Source of the DNA: Bombyx mori
Lineage: Eukaryota; Arthropoda; Insecta; Lepidoptera; Bombycidae
Reading direction: 5' to 3'
Assembly (NCBI RefSeq): GCF_030269925.1
Contig: NC_085127.1
Coordinates: forward strand, 13,895,501 to 13,959,500
Length of the DNA stretch: 64,000 nt
Shown here: in pieces, positions 8,701 through 17,800 of the stretch
Position numbering within the stretch: position 1 is the stretch's first letter
Layout of the letters: each line of letters starts with the position of its first letter
Translations under genes and position numbers: made by a program
The notes under the pieces: generated by a model
Database searches by the model: none
What the model saw: only the letters and a program-made list of their open reading frames with translations
Told to the model about the DNA's origin: nothing

Positions 8701-11258
8701 CTCTCGTTACAAAAACGACATCTGAAAACAAAATCAACGATAGCATCCTAAATTGAACCATTTCAAAATTTTACAATTTCGCTTTGAGCTTTCCACGTAA
8801 TTCTTTCACGTTTGTAACTAACATCTGTCGGGCGTTATCGAACTTCTGACATTTTATTTCGGTTCAAAGTTTAATTTTACGGATCCGTCTCGGGTTTCTT
8901 AATTTCGAATATTTCGGATGGTTCAGTTTTAGATTGTGCTTTTGGAATGAGACATTAGTAAAGTTTATTGAATTCGTCAATCATAATAGTCTACTAGATG
9001 CGGACGTCTTAACAATTTGTCATTCATATTTCTCTGGTAGTTACTACTTTATTGTAATACCTTGAAGTCGTCGTGGCCTAACGGGTAAGACGTCCGGTGC
9101 ATTCGTGTTGAAACGATGCACCGGTGTTCAAATCCCGCAGGCGGGTACCAATTTTTCTAATGAAATACGTACTCAACAAATGTTCACGACTGATTTCCAC
9201 GGTGAAGGAATAACATCGTGTAATAAAAATGAAACCCGCAAAATTATAATTTGCGTAATTACTGGTGGTAGGGCCTCTTGTGAGTCTGCACGGGTAGGTA
9301 CCACCGCCCCGCCTATTTCTGCCGTGAAGCAATAATGCGTTTCGGTTTGAAGGGTGGGGCGACAAAGGCAAGATCTTCCACCGAGCGGGTGATATTGCTC
9401 GGTAGACCGATGGTCCGAATCATAGATTATACACTTAATATAGTTGTTCGGAACTTGTTTATATGCAAGCTTATCTTAAAACTGTCATAAGCGAGATTCA
9501 GGCATCTGTCAGATATCTTGTGTTCAATGATATCTACTAGCCTACTCCCTTTTCATTGTCATGATCGATAAAGTTTTCGCTTTTAAGCCAGTGTGCTTAG
9601 TGCGAGTTTTTTAACGTTCTCGATAGCGTAAAAGTTAGCCCAATTTAGTATGCAGTTGGAACAGCGCCCCTAGCGGCAAACGTAGGCAAACGATCCCATT
9701 CCATACAAATATGAGTTAACTTTTACGCTATCGAGAACTTAAAAAACTCGCACTAAGCACACTGGTTTAAAGGCGAAAACGTTACGTAGTTTATTTGACG
9801 TCGCATCTTGTTAGCGTGATGATCGGGTGGCGGCGTGTAAATTGCGCTAATTATAAATTAAGCTTTTAGTTCATTTAGAGAAGCTCCCCTTCATGCGTTC
9901 GAGGGCACTTTGACTAAATATAGATTATTATTTCGAATATGATTTTCACTTTTCAGACAACAGAGATAAGCCGGAAATACACTGACCTCCACGCGGCGTA
10001 CGCTGATGAAATTTACGCCATCATGGAGGCGTCCGTTAAGGAAGGCAAGCCGGTCAACGCCCCGCTCTGGTGGATCGATCCTAATGATGAAGAGGCACTT
10101 GTCATTTGGGATGGTAGGAAACTTACTGTACAATCAAGCATTTTTCTAATATCTTCTTCTTTTATCTTTCCTATTACCCTCTGTTTAGGTGTAGGGCTCG
10201 AATCAAATCCTTCCATCTACATCGGTCTTGGACAGTCTGTTATAGCTCCTCCCACGTCATGCCCAAGACACCCAGCTCCTACTCCACCGAGCGACGCCAA
10301 GTTGTTCTAGGACATTCTCTCTCCATTTTTTCAAATATGATTATCGAAATTTTACCATACCAAATTGCATTTATCTATTGCATTTATTTTGGTCTTGCTC
10401 AATAGATTTGAATTTTATTGTAAATCACACAGAAGAACATGAACAAGAAATGACATATACACAAAGGCGAACTTAACTTATTAACGAGTATGTTTCAATT
10501 TGCGTGAATGAAATAGGCTCTCTGTTGCTCGAACATAACTGGGCCAGGGTTCTCACGGGTACGCGACTCCATCATTCACCATCGCTCCTGAACTTAGCAA
10601 TTGGGTTAAGCCATTGGCTTTGGGATTGACTCCGCGGTGTGTGCCCTCAGACACAGCCCACTGAGCTTCTCGCCGGATCTTCTCAGTGGCTCGCTTCTCC
10701 GATCCGGTGGTAGATTCTGCGGAGCTCTTGCTGGGGCTAGTGTTAGCAACGTCCCCAGGTTAGAGCCCCGTGAGGTCACCTACTCGTTCGGTGACCCCTA
10801 GCGGTCACTTAGAATAGGTAGGAAAAGGTACACGTGACCTTGACGAGCAACGCTAACCTCTTCCCATTAGAGGGACCGAGCGCTGGTCTGCATACAACGG
10901 CAATTTAAAAAAGTCACAAACTAACTAACATCAATCTCTCTCCAGACTTAGATTCGAGAAGACTAATCCTAACATTAAAATTCCAGAGTATCTCCTCGGC
11001 GAGAACATCCTAGTCGCACCCGTGCTCACGGAAGGCGCCACCAGTCGCGACGTGTACCTTCCTGCCGGCGTCTGGTATGAAGAAGGAGACCGATCTCGGG
11101 TCCTGGAAGGTCCTACCTGGCTGAGAGCGTACCCGGCGCCTCTGGATGTGCTGCCCTACTTCGTGAGAGAGAAGGTCAACGCCCCCGACGCGGCCACGGC
11201 TCCTTGTCTTTCTGCCCTATTATTAATTTTAGCTATTAACGTTTTCATTGTTTTATAA
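120..11258 (+). CDS. Family-31 glycosidase (MYORG-like), copy A, 3' part
   Basis: Four exons are visible: 120-229, 2385-2658, 9957-10113 and 10987-11258 (stop TAA). All have AG/GT borders, and the phases join to 270 codons; the 5' exons lie before the window. The protein matches the C-terminal half of the GH31 group that includes myogenesis-regulating glycosidase, predicted to hydrolyse alpha-glycosidic bonds in the secretory pathway or outside the cell. Exon 2 carries FVRMVDRDS, whose second Asp sits where GH31 enzymes have the acid/base Asp, followed by LPDMIGGNG. The nucleophile exon is off the window. Unlike copy B, the frame continues past PYFVRE into a spacer with NAPDAATAP and a 17-residue hydrophobic end (CLSALLLILAINVFIVL), the layout of a GPI-anchor signal. 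A polyadenylation signal AATAAA lies at 11273-11278. The 7.3-kb second intron holds the jockey insertion. Family assignment is confident; substrate and anchoring are inferred. Confidence 0.85.
302..624 (+). mobile_element. 5'-truncated LINE tail (CR1-like), family 1
   Basis: The translation resembles the end of a reverse-transcriptase ORF (LWNELPSTVLPERYNMSFFK). It is followed by a 3' UTR ending GGGCAATAAA that recurs at 28107, 30236, 34613, 40631, 53075 and 56848. It lies in an intron of glycosidase copy A. The clade is inferred from the C-terminal motif only. Confidence 0.75.
1110..1743. repeat. Three-copy tandem repeat, unit about 180-245 bp
   Basis: Copies run about 1112-1293, 1294-1537 and 1538-1743. 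Each has, in order, ATACCCTGGTACTTTTCTT, GCACGGTCCACGTG, GAGACATGAGGTC and TTCAGAACATA. Copy 2 has an extra stretch of about 30 bp near its end. Every copy carries the palindrome CACGTG (1184-1189, 1378-1383, 1619-1624). It lies in an intron of glycosidase copy A. Confidence 0.85.
1744..2384. other. AT-rich intron sequence, no feature recognised
   Basis: AT-rich, with a short T tract near 2200 and a repeated GACGCGTAACxGAAAAATGTGA pair at about 1752-1795. It ends in the acceptor of the 2385 exon. No gene seen. Confidence 0.4.
2727..2757. repeat. (GA)n microsatellite
   Basis: About fifteen uninterrupted GA dinucleotides in an intron of glycosidase copy A. Confidence 0.95.
2866..3068 (-). mobile_element. 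Bm1 SINE, 3' part of a copy split by a jockey element
   Basis: This is the reverse complement of the Bm1 3' half, starting at the poly(A) tail (seen as T). It stops at GGGGCGGTGGT, and the rest of the same copy resumes at 8231. Confidence 0.9.
3316..5283 (-). pseudogene. Jockey LINE ORF2, reverse transcriptase part (cut off from its start)
   Basis: A 655-codon frame with no ATG at its beginning; the first codon after the double stop is TTG. It continues ORF2. Reverse-transcriptase motifs in order: KAPGSDGMSN, GIHKPGKP with SYRPISL, FRTNHSC, FFDIAKAFDKVWH, GVPQGSVLSPLLF, FADDTTVYY (catalytic Asp pair) and KVKYLGVTLD. The end is basic (RRTRQRVRRAT). All expected motifs are intact, so apart from the two upstream stops the domain looks recently functional. 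Translation would need read-through or reinitiation. Confidence 0.9.
5287..6198 (-). CDS. Jockey LINE ORF2, endonuclease part (ends at premature stops)
   Basis: 303 codons from ATG, with an APE-type endonuclease domain that nicks target DNA to prime reverse transcription. Catalytic motifs are visible: FNAYGL near residue 20, VQET near 43, [13 protein letters not shown] in the middle and SDHRPV near the end. It stops at TAA TAA (plus-strand ATTATT inside 5284-5292) just after LHRFK. The homologous piece at 59388-60143 lacks these six bases and reads straight from LHRFK into LSDDIREL. The stop is therefore a 6-bp in-frame insertion in this copy, and the endonuclease and reverse transcriptase were one protein in the source. 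Confidence 0.9.
   Translation of the reverse strand: MAYISRIKPLSVTIGFFNAYGLANQRDQVSDFLRDHQIDIFLVQETLLKPARRDPKIANYNMVRNDRLSARGGGTVIYYRRALHCVPLDPPALANIEASVCRISLTGHAPIVIASVYLPPDKIVLSSDIEALLGMGSSVILAGDLNCKHIRWNSHTTTPNGRRLDALVDDLAFDIVAPLTPTHYPLNIAHRPDILDIALLKNVTLSLHSIEVVSELDSDHRPVVMKLGRAPDSVPVTRTVVDWHTLGISLAESDPPSLPFNPDSTPSRQDTAEAIDILTSHITSTLDRSSKQVVAEDFLHRFK
6202..7824 (-). CDS. Jockey LINE ORF1 (gag-like nucleic-acid binding protein)
   Basis: A 540-codon open frame from ATG. ORF1 proteins of jockey elements coat the element RNA and assist reverse transcription. The N-terminal third is Ala/Pro/Ser-rich, low complexity, with an acidic SDSDSEMEVD patch. The middle matches the jockey ORF1 RNA-binding region. 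At about residues 338-400 lie three zinc-knuckle-like motifs: CHNCQLYGHSSRNC, CVKCLGDHATALC and CVLCRIQGHPANYRGC. A basic stretch and another Pro/Ala linker follow. The stop is four bases from the ORF2 ATG, typical compact LINE spacing. The reading frame is intact. The start is supported by an equivalent ATG and similar N-terminus in the element starting at 63286. Confidence 0.9.
   Translation of the reverse strand: MDAVFAEFLRLRHPQLASEFLAFKADHTASPLVDSAELAAPASPVPACKASASSTAASVVPAVPASPILASKTAASSAVATVPAARSSAASVVPSKTPARRSPAPASSSSDSDSEMEVDLAPASSTDGFTLVQKGKKRAAESRAPAAAKISKAANASRPRPQTPVAPPARATLSPRPVAQNKTQTPPPVILQEKAAWDRVCLALKAKNINFTNARNLANGIQIKVQTPDDHRALSSYLRKERISFHTYTLQEERELRAVIRGIPKELDAELVKADLLEQGLPVNSVHRMHTGRGREPYNMVLVALQPTPEGKQIFNIRTVCSLSGIAVETPHKKGTPSQCHNCQLYGHSSRNCHARPRCVKCLGDHATALCIRDQKTATEPPSCVLCRIQGHPANYRGCPRAPKINRRVARQNRLRASGPDIKASAPSVSQAKPAFVPAPVPSVSAWAKPLPYMNTVTTPSSAIRPAPATRPSPATCPPTASDNLALAIDFFQSINFERVNALGDAIRAASTAQHFIAVVQEYADVYASLNTYVLPSLRR
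8008..8155 (-). repeat. Two-copy 74-bp tandem repeat in the jockey 5' UTR
   Basis: ACTTCCAGGAA followed by GTCGGCAGATGTA and CACGAACACAG recurs with a 74-bp offset (8008 and 8082). Jockey-clade elements carry promoters near the 5' end, so the repeat may be a regulatory monomer; that role is inferred. Confidence 0.8.
8231..8268 (-). mobile_element. Bm1 SINE, other part of the split copy
   Basis: It continues the Bm1 copy at 2866-3068 after the jockey insertion. The first 11 bases repeat 3058-3068. The copy then ends (5'-truncated) at CAAGAGGT. Confidence 0.88.
8269..9069. other. AT-rich intron sequence, no feature recognised
   Basis: Intron of glycosidase copy A between two repeats. No supported gene or repeat seen. 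Confidence 0.4.
9070..9361 (+). mobile_element. Bm1 SINE with intact tRNA-like head, 3' truncated
   Basis: Starts GTCGTGGCC with A-box-like and B-box-like (GTTCAAATCCC) sequences, then the Bm1 body up to GGGTGGGGC, where it breaks off. Confidence 0.9.
9573..9781. mobile_element. Small inverted-repeat element (hairpin MITE)
   Basis: The two halves are inverted copies: GTTTTCGC, CCAGTGTGCTTAGTGCGAG and CTCGATAGCGTAAAAGTTA on the left are mirrored on the right, ending CGAAAAC. The unpaired centre is about 70 bp. A shorter relative lies at 62205-62342. Confidence 0.8.
10640..10840 (+). mobile_element. Jockey-type LINE 3' tail
   Basis: Contains CACAGCCCACTGAG, CTCGCCGGATCTTCTCAG and GATCCGGTGGTAGATTCTGC, as in the 3' UTR of the element at 3069-8230, and ends TAGGTAGGAAAA. 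A short family-1-like tail (GCAATTTAAAAAAG) follows at about 10890-10912. Confidence 0.8.
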
Positions 11259-11278
11259 GTTATATTAATGTGAATAAA

Positions 11279-11956
11279 TGTTGTTGAAGACGCTGTATAT
11301 TGTTTTCTTCAAAATAATGGTTTTAGTAATTGCAGGGAGCGAGTTCGCTCGACTAATGAAAAAGATCAACCAAAAATTAGTGGATACGGATTAAACAAAG
11401 TTGTTCATATGTAATTAAAGCTACTTATACGATTTATCCTCGTGTATTTTATTGTTATTATATTATTTCCAACGTTAACAATACTTTACAGTTTCTGTGG
11501 TTACAGATGACTCCTTTATATGTCCTCCTTCTCGTAACGGAGGTTGTTCGGAGCCGAATGTAATGATATACGTAGATACGTAGATATATAGGTAGATAAC
11601 GCGGTATTTTATAACGCGGTCCCACTCTAACTTATAAAGAAAATTTCCCAAAACCCACTCTCTTATAACATGGTTCTTCTACGACATGATAACGAAATTA
11701 TTGTTTAAAATAATTTATTATAGAAAATTACATTATTCACTATGAACTCACAATATATGGGAATAACCGAACTGCTTACTTCTTATTTACAATAGGTAAA
11801 AAATACATACAGGCATAGTTTAGACGTTCATTTAGAAAATTTACTCAACTTTGTGTAAGTTGGCTTCTATTCTCATTTAACACGATGTCACACAACACGG
11901 AACTTTGTAGGAACGTAGCTACCGTGTCAAAGGAGGGTTACCTGCCGTTTTAGCTG
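11279..11956. other. Intergenic, no feature recognised
   Basis: AT-rich DNA downstream of the glycosidase copy A polyadenylation signal. No gene seen. Confidence 0.4.
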
Positions 11957-12232
11957 CATTTTTCACCCTACCTATGCTGATAGCTTTGAGAGGCTATTTC
12001 AGCGTTACCCTAGCGTGTAAGTGAGCTTTCGGGGCTTAAACCGGGAGTGCTGCTAACACTGGCCCTAGCAAGAGCAGTGCTTCGCAGAATCTACCACCGG
12101 ATCGGAAACGCGACCCAATGAGAAGATCCGGCGAGAAACTCAGTGGGCTGTGTCTATGGGTTAATTTACTCGTCGAGCCCTTCGTCACAAGCGACGGGTT
12201 CGGCCAGAACGGTGACCGGATTTAGTTGCGTC
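11957..12232 (-). mobile_element. Jockey-type LINE 3' tail
   Basis: Reverse-strand tail with GATCCGGCGAGAAACTCAG and ACTCGTCGAGCCCTTCGTC. It begins with the conserved CCTACCTATGCTGATAGC end. Confidence 0.82.
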
Positions 12233-12845
12233 AAACGAAGTACACACGTGTATTGCATTTGTGCATAAATTACGCTACATACATTATTTTACTGTGTACA
12301 AACACGAGAGGTACACTTACAGTAATTATTTATGTGCACCTACAAATGATATTATCATAATGATTACGCGTCTTTAAGTAAAACAGCAAAAACAAGAACA
12401 AAATGCTTCAACGTATTGTTCTATAAACGATTGGACGATGATCGTCGCATAAAAATGGTTTCCTTTATGTAAATTAATGACAATTAACAGGATTATGAAT
12501 GCAAGCTATTTAATGGTTTAAACAGTCAAGGGATGTAGGTACGTAAAACTTTGGTATGCATTCACAACTCTTTGTTGTGTGATATATGTGTTCAAAACTT
12601 CAAATAAGGTTTAAAGATAATTCCTTTCGGCTAGGAGTGGATTAGCTGTGTCCTTGACAATACCAGCGTCCGGGATGGAGTCTCATAAATTCTGCATTTA
12701 TAGAAAAATATATGTTGGTAAAATTAAAAAAGTAATTGCTGTTTAAAACGGAAACTTAGAATTCACATCTCAATTGTGGAGACCAATTTGTTGATGTCTA
12801 TGTGCTTCGATAACCGCTTCTACCCAATTAAGCAATAACAAAATT
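12233..12845. other. Intergenic, no feature recognised
   Basis: AT-rich, no coding or repeat signal that I can support. Confidence 0.35.
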
Positions 12846-13112
12846 ATATTTACGACTAACTGACCCGGCAGACTTCGTAGTGCCTCAATCGATAAATAAA
12901 AGACCTAAACTTTTGTATAAAATAAACTTAAAACAAACAAAAGGAATCCGTCCGACGGGGGACACATCAAAGAAAAAACCTTTTAAGCCTTCTCTGGACT
13001 TTCACAAATAATTCAAGACCAAAATTAACCAAATCGGTCCAGCCGTTCTCGAGTTTTAGCGAGACTAACGAAGAGCAATTCATTTTTATATAAATAGATA
13101 TTGGTAGATACT
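12846..13112 (+). mobile_element. RTE-like LINE tail
   Basis: Contains CTGACCCGGCAGACTTCGTA, CCAAATCGGTCCAGCCGTTC and a 3' end TTTATATAAATAGATA. An inverted relative lies at 38318-38612. The ending style is that of lepidopteran RTE-like elements; the clade is inferred. Confidence 0.65.
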
Positions 13113-13477
13113 TATAAACGTTGTTTGTTTTTTTACAAACTTCTGATGATATAAGTGGCCGGATACTGATGAGAGATAGTGCTACGACAATAAATTCTAG
13201 AATCATCTACAGGACCTAAGCGCCATTTATCGTTTACGATTCAACTCGTTACAGGGAAATTATTTTTTGCGAGCAATTGTTTCAAAATGTAAAGGTGTAG
13301 TCAGACTGCTTCCATTGGCGAGTATCTTAAAACTAAGATTGCATTGGTAATATCAAACGATTATCGAATATTAATTATTAATTTAAATTAATTTAAGTCC
13401 CTCTTTAAGTAGTTATACATAATGAATGGTTCTGACTGATCATCCAAATTTAGAGAAGTACGTACGTACATATGTAT

Positions 13478-13860
13478 TGTTACGCCGGTAAAAGTAACCC
13501 CATCTATCGCCGAATAGCCGAAACGAATATCAAAGAAACTAGTAATGTCGAGAAACCTCGAGAAGTACAACGCCATCTATTATCAAATGACGGAAACGCA
13601 TATCGATAATACTCGACTTATGAGAATGTTCTCGATAATTCCAGGGATGTCGTATCGACTATAAAAGCGTTGCAGGGACGTCAGGAAGTCAGTTAGTAAT
13701 CGGAACTACTCGAAGCGAAACAGCAAATGGATCACCTAAAGCGAAGCGGAAGAAGTGAATAGAGAATTTTAATGTTTTTGTTAACTATTTTAAGTGTTAA
13801 TAAAGTTTTAATCTGTACTTCGGTAGAATTTTTATTTATCCTGAACCCCAGCGCGTAACA
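13478..13860 (+). mobile_element. Solo LTR with 4-bp target duplication
   Basis: A 383-bp unit starting TGTTACGCCGG and ending CAGCGCGTAACA (inverted ends TGTTACGC/GCGTAACA), flanked by GTAT on both sides (13474-13477 and 13861-13864). It has a TATA-like ACTATAAAAGCG and an AATAAA inside. No coding region adjoins, so it is a solo LTR, probably of a Ty3/gypsy-type element. A diverged inverted relative is at 20826-21193. Confidence 0.85.
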
Positions 13861-14133
13861 GTATATAGGAATGATTGATTGAATTTGGACAGACCGAAAA
13901 ATCGTCTATTACATTAATGGCGCGTGAATCGTCAGATACGAAATTACTTGACGACGGAGAAAGATGAACAATACTATAACAGTAGATATCATAAAATAGA
14001 AAAAGACCATAAACCCTCCGAATCGCGCTTACAACATTTACCATATAAGCTTGAATAATACGAATACAGAACGACGAGTATTACAGTGATTCCCCATCAT
14101 TACCGTCTTCGGTTAGTCGCTGCCCTAGGCTAG

Positions 14134-14627
14134 TAGTGGGAAAAACTCTTTACAAATTTTCCACCACGGCGGTGCGCTGGTTCAATATTTTTGAAGGAAG
14201 TTTTGCGGGGGCGAGTATCGCTAAAGATGCACAAAAGAGGGGAAGGCCGAGGTTAGGCTATGAGAAGTAGACGTACCTGCCAACCCGTCGCTAGCTTCTT
14301 CCAGGCTGCAGAATTTGACACCACTGCTGGACGACGCGTAATGGCGGCGACTTGACACGGCACTCTTCTAAATTATTGTCTATAAAACTTGTATATCACT
14401 CGCGCAACGACGAATATGGTCGTCAGTAAGAGTTTGTATAATAGAGAATTAATTAGAGTCCATGAAAATATTTATGTGAAAAAATAAGCGGCGTGTGCGT
14501 GTACAGCGCGTGCGGTGCGGTCGGCGATAGTCTTCTTTTTTTTATTTTTGACTTTTGCTTCTTATGTTTCTTTTTTATAAGTGGCCATGCGAGAGGTTTT
14601 ATGTCTACTCTCATTAAAAAAGAACCA
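14134..14627 (-). repeat. BEL/Pao 3' LTR
   Basis: 494 bp. In element orientation it starts TGGTTCTTTTTTAATG and ends TTTTTCCCACTA. It appears identical to the 5' LTR at 20272-20765. Confidence 0.95.
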
Positions 14628-14641
14628 TCCCCCCGGCCTTT
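14628..14641 (-). promoter_or_regulatory. Polypurine tract of the BEL/Pao element
   Basis: On the element strand AAAGGCCGGGGGGA directly abuts the 3' LTR, the position of the plus-strand primer for reverse transcription. Confidence 0.7.
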
Positions 14642-14849
14642 AGGAGATGTAGCTCCTGAACAATGAGAGAGAAGTACATAAATGTAGCGATTATGGTTGA
14701 ACTAGAGAGCGGGTGGAAACAGCGTAGTGCGGTGGTACATAATAAGTACAAATAATAAGTATAAATGGTACTTAATGAGTGCAGGATATGAAGTATTAAG
14801 TAAAAAGAATGAGATAAAAATAAATAAAAAATAAAAAAGAGAAAATAGG

Positions 14850-17800
14850 TTATTGGGAAGGTAAAACACAAAGTTTTACTACAGGTCGAAGATAGGTGCC
14901 GTTTTGTGTGCGCACTCTGACTACTCTAACGACCCCGTCCGAGGCAGGCATTATTTCTTCAATTATGCCCATTGGCCATTGTAAAGGCGGTGAGTTTTCT
15001 GTTTTAAGAAGGACAACAGTACCTTTAGTCACCGGATTAGATTTGGTGTTCCATTTAGCGCGTGTTTGAAGCGTGTTTAGGTACTCACGCCTCCAGCGAT
15101 TCCAGAATCTCTGAACAATGTCATCGACAAGTCGTTTATTGCGAACTAAATCTACCGAATCTAAACGCGGATCAGAATGAAAGGAGTCTAGCGGTCCGAG
15201 AGTTAAAAAATGCGAAGGCGTTAAAGGTTCCGGTTCTCCGGGATGTGAATTTAATTGTGCAATTAGCGGACGACTATTTAAAATCATTTCGACCTGGGTA
15301 ACGACGGTGAGCAACTCCTCATAGGTGAGAAGAACGTCTCCGATAGTGCGGCGTAGATGCATTTTGAAAACTCGAATCATACTCTCCCAGCTACCACCCA
15401 TGTGACTAGCTGTAGGTACGTTCAGCGACCAATTGACGCCTTGATAGAGAGTTTCCTGCTCAAAGGCTTTACAGAAGGCTTTAGACCTGAGAAACTCGCT
15501 CAATTCATCGAGCTTGGCTTTGGCGCCTATGAAATTCGTTCCGTTATCGGAAAATAGCGAATTAATTTTGCCTCGACGTGATATAAAACGACGAAAAGCG
15601 CGAAGAAAGGAATCGGTCGATAAATCTGTCGCAATTTCAACATGCACGCTTCTTGTAACCATGCATGTGAAGAGCGCATAGTAGCAGCGGACCTTGCGCG
15701 CACCACGGTAACGACTAATTAAAATTTCCTGCGGTCCAGCGTAGTCAACGCCACTCCAAAGAAAGGGTTTGACGGTTTCGTTGACTCGACAAGCGGGCAG
15801 ATCAGCCATATAAGGCGTCTCTGTGCGGGGGGCAGCTTTGAAACATCTGTTACAAAGACGAAAGCGTTGTTTTACGGTACTGCGACCGGAAATGATCCAA
15901 AATTTTTGTCTGAGAAGTGATAACAGTAAGTTCGGACCAGCGTGTAGGTATTTGTGGTGATGATAGTCAATAATCAGATTGACAATGTGATCCTTTTTGG
16001 GAAGCAAAATCGGATGCTTGCTGTCAAACTCAAGCGAGGAGTTTTTTAAGCGGCCTCCAACGCGGAGAATGTCGTTTTTCAAAAACGGAGAAAGTGGAAG
16101 CAAAGACCTCGAAACTCGATGACCCTTGGAGAGCGCATCGATGTCGTTTCGAAAGTAATGCTGTTGAAGCGCTTTTACGACAGCAGTCTCAGCAAACTGT
16201 AGATGTGCAAGTTGCATTCGGTCCGAGCGAGGGAGCTTACCCAAGAAACGATATATATACACCACAATGCGGAGCAGCTTAGACCAAGAAGAGACGCGCT
16301 TGGCCAGCGTACAGAGAAAGGGTTCTGTCTCATCTGTAGTGATGAAGACATTTGATTGTTTTTTGAGCTCTAATATCTTTTCATCTTGTGCGGGATCAAA
16401 CGTGAAGCGGTTGATGGGCCATGTATGGACGTCATCACGAGCCCATGTGGGGCCATGGAGCCACAGCGGGTGATTCAATAATTGAGCGGGTGTGAGACCA
16501 CGACTCAAGCAGTCGCTGGGATTCTGCGTACCTTCACAATGGTAGAAGTGTTTGGGGTCAAGGTTGTTCTGTATTTGTGCGATGCGGTTCGCAATGAAAG
16601 TATCAAAGCGATGTGGAGACGAGTGAACCCAATGGAGGGTCACTGTCGAATCAGTAAACGCGAAAATTTCGTCGACATGACAGCGGGGAGAAACAGTGTC
16701 GATAACAAATCGAAACAGCTTCGATAATAATACTACAGCACAAAGCTCTAAGCGGGCTAATGTAACAACCTTGAGCGGCGCGACCTTGCTCTTGGCACCA
16801 ATTAAATTGACTTCATTTGGTCCGGAAGCCGGTTGTACACAAATGTACACAGAAGCACCCATCGCTTTTTCAGAAGCGTCCGCAAATCCCAGTAGTATGA
16901 CACGGGACTCGGGCACGATGCCTACGAAGCGAGGTATTTTAAAGTCTTGCAGAGCGGGGAGTTCACTAAGAAAGCGTTTCCATGCAGCACAGATGTCGCT
17001 TGGGGGCTCTACATCCCAATCAATCTGAGCTATCCAAAGAGCTTTTATTAATAATTTTGCGTGTAAGATGACAGGGGCACAAAATCCGTTTATGTCCCAC
17101 AGTTTAGCGATTGTGGAAAGCATAAGGCGTTTAGTACATTTTGCTTGCGGGTTGAATTTAATAGCGATTGAAAATTCATCCTCGACCGGTGACCAGATTA
17201 AACCTAGGAGCTTCATATTATCCTCCTTATCGAATTCAATTTTTGAAGATAAGCGGTTGGCTTGCGGAATCGATTTTAACACCTCGGGCGAGTTGCTAAC
17301 GAATTTAACTAAGTCGAAACCACCACGTTTGAATAGTTCGATTAAATCATGAGCCAACTGAATTCCATTCTCGGGCGTATCTACCGAAACTCCTAGATCA
17401 TCCATATAAAGATGATCACTAGCGATTTCTGAAGCGATCGGGAAATCAGTTTCATCGCGGGCGAGACGCTTAACTGTCTTCATAGCAAGGTACGGCGAGC
17501 ACCGTAGACCAAAACAAACGCGATTAAAATGATACATTTTCGCGGTATCATCTTCGTCAAATTTGTATAGTATATTCAAAAAACGGCGGTCTTCCTCACG
17601 AATGCCTATAGCCAAAAACATTTGTTTGATGTCGGCGGTTAAAGCAATCGGAAACAGTCTGAATTTTAAAATAATCGCGGTTAAGTCTGCTTGCAAATTA
17701 GGACCGGAATGTAAACAATCGTTCAATGAAACGTTTGTATCTATGCATCGTGCAGTTGCGTTCAGTACAATGCGGAGCGGTTTGTCTTCTCGGCTTATAC

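Noticed and set aside
9070..9145. tRNA-gene-like sequence with A and B boxes
   Set aside because: It is continuous with the Bm1 SINE body and recurs at 35900 and 23458. It is the SINE head, not a tRNA gene.
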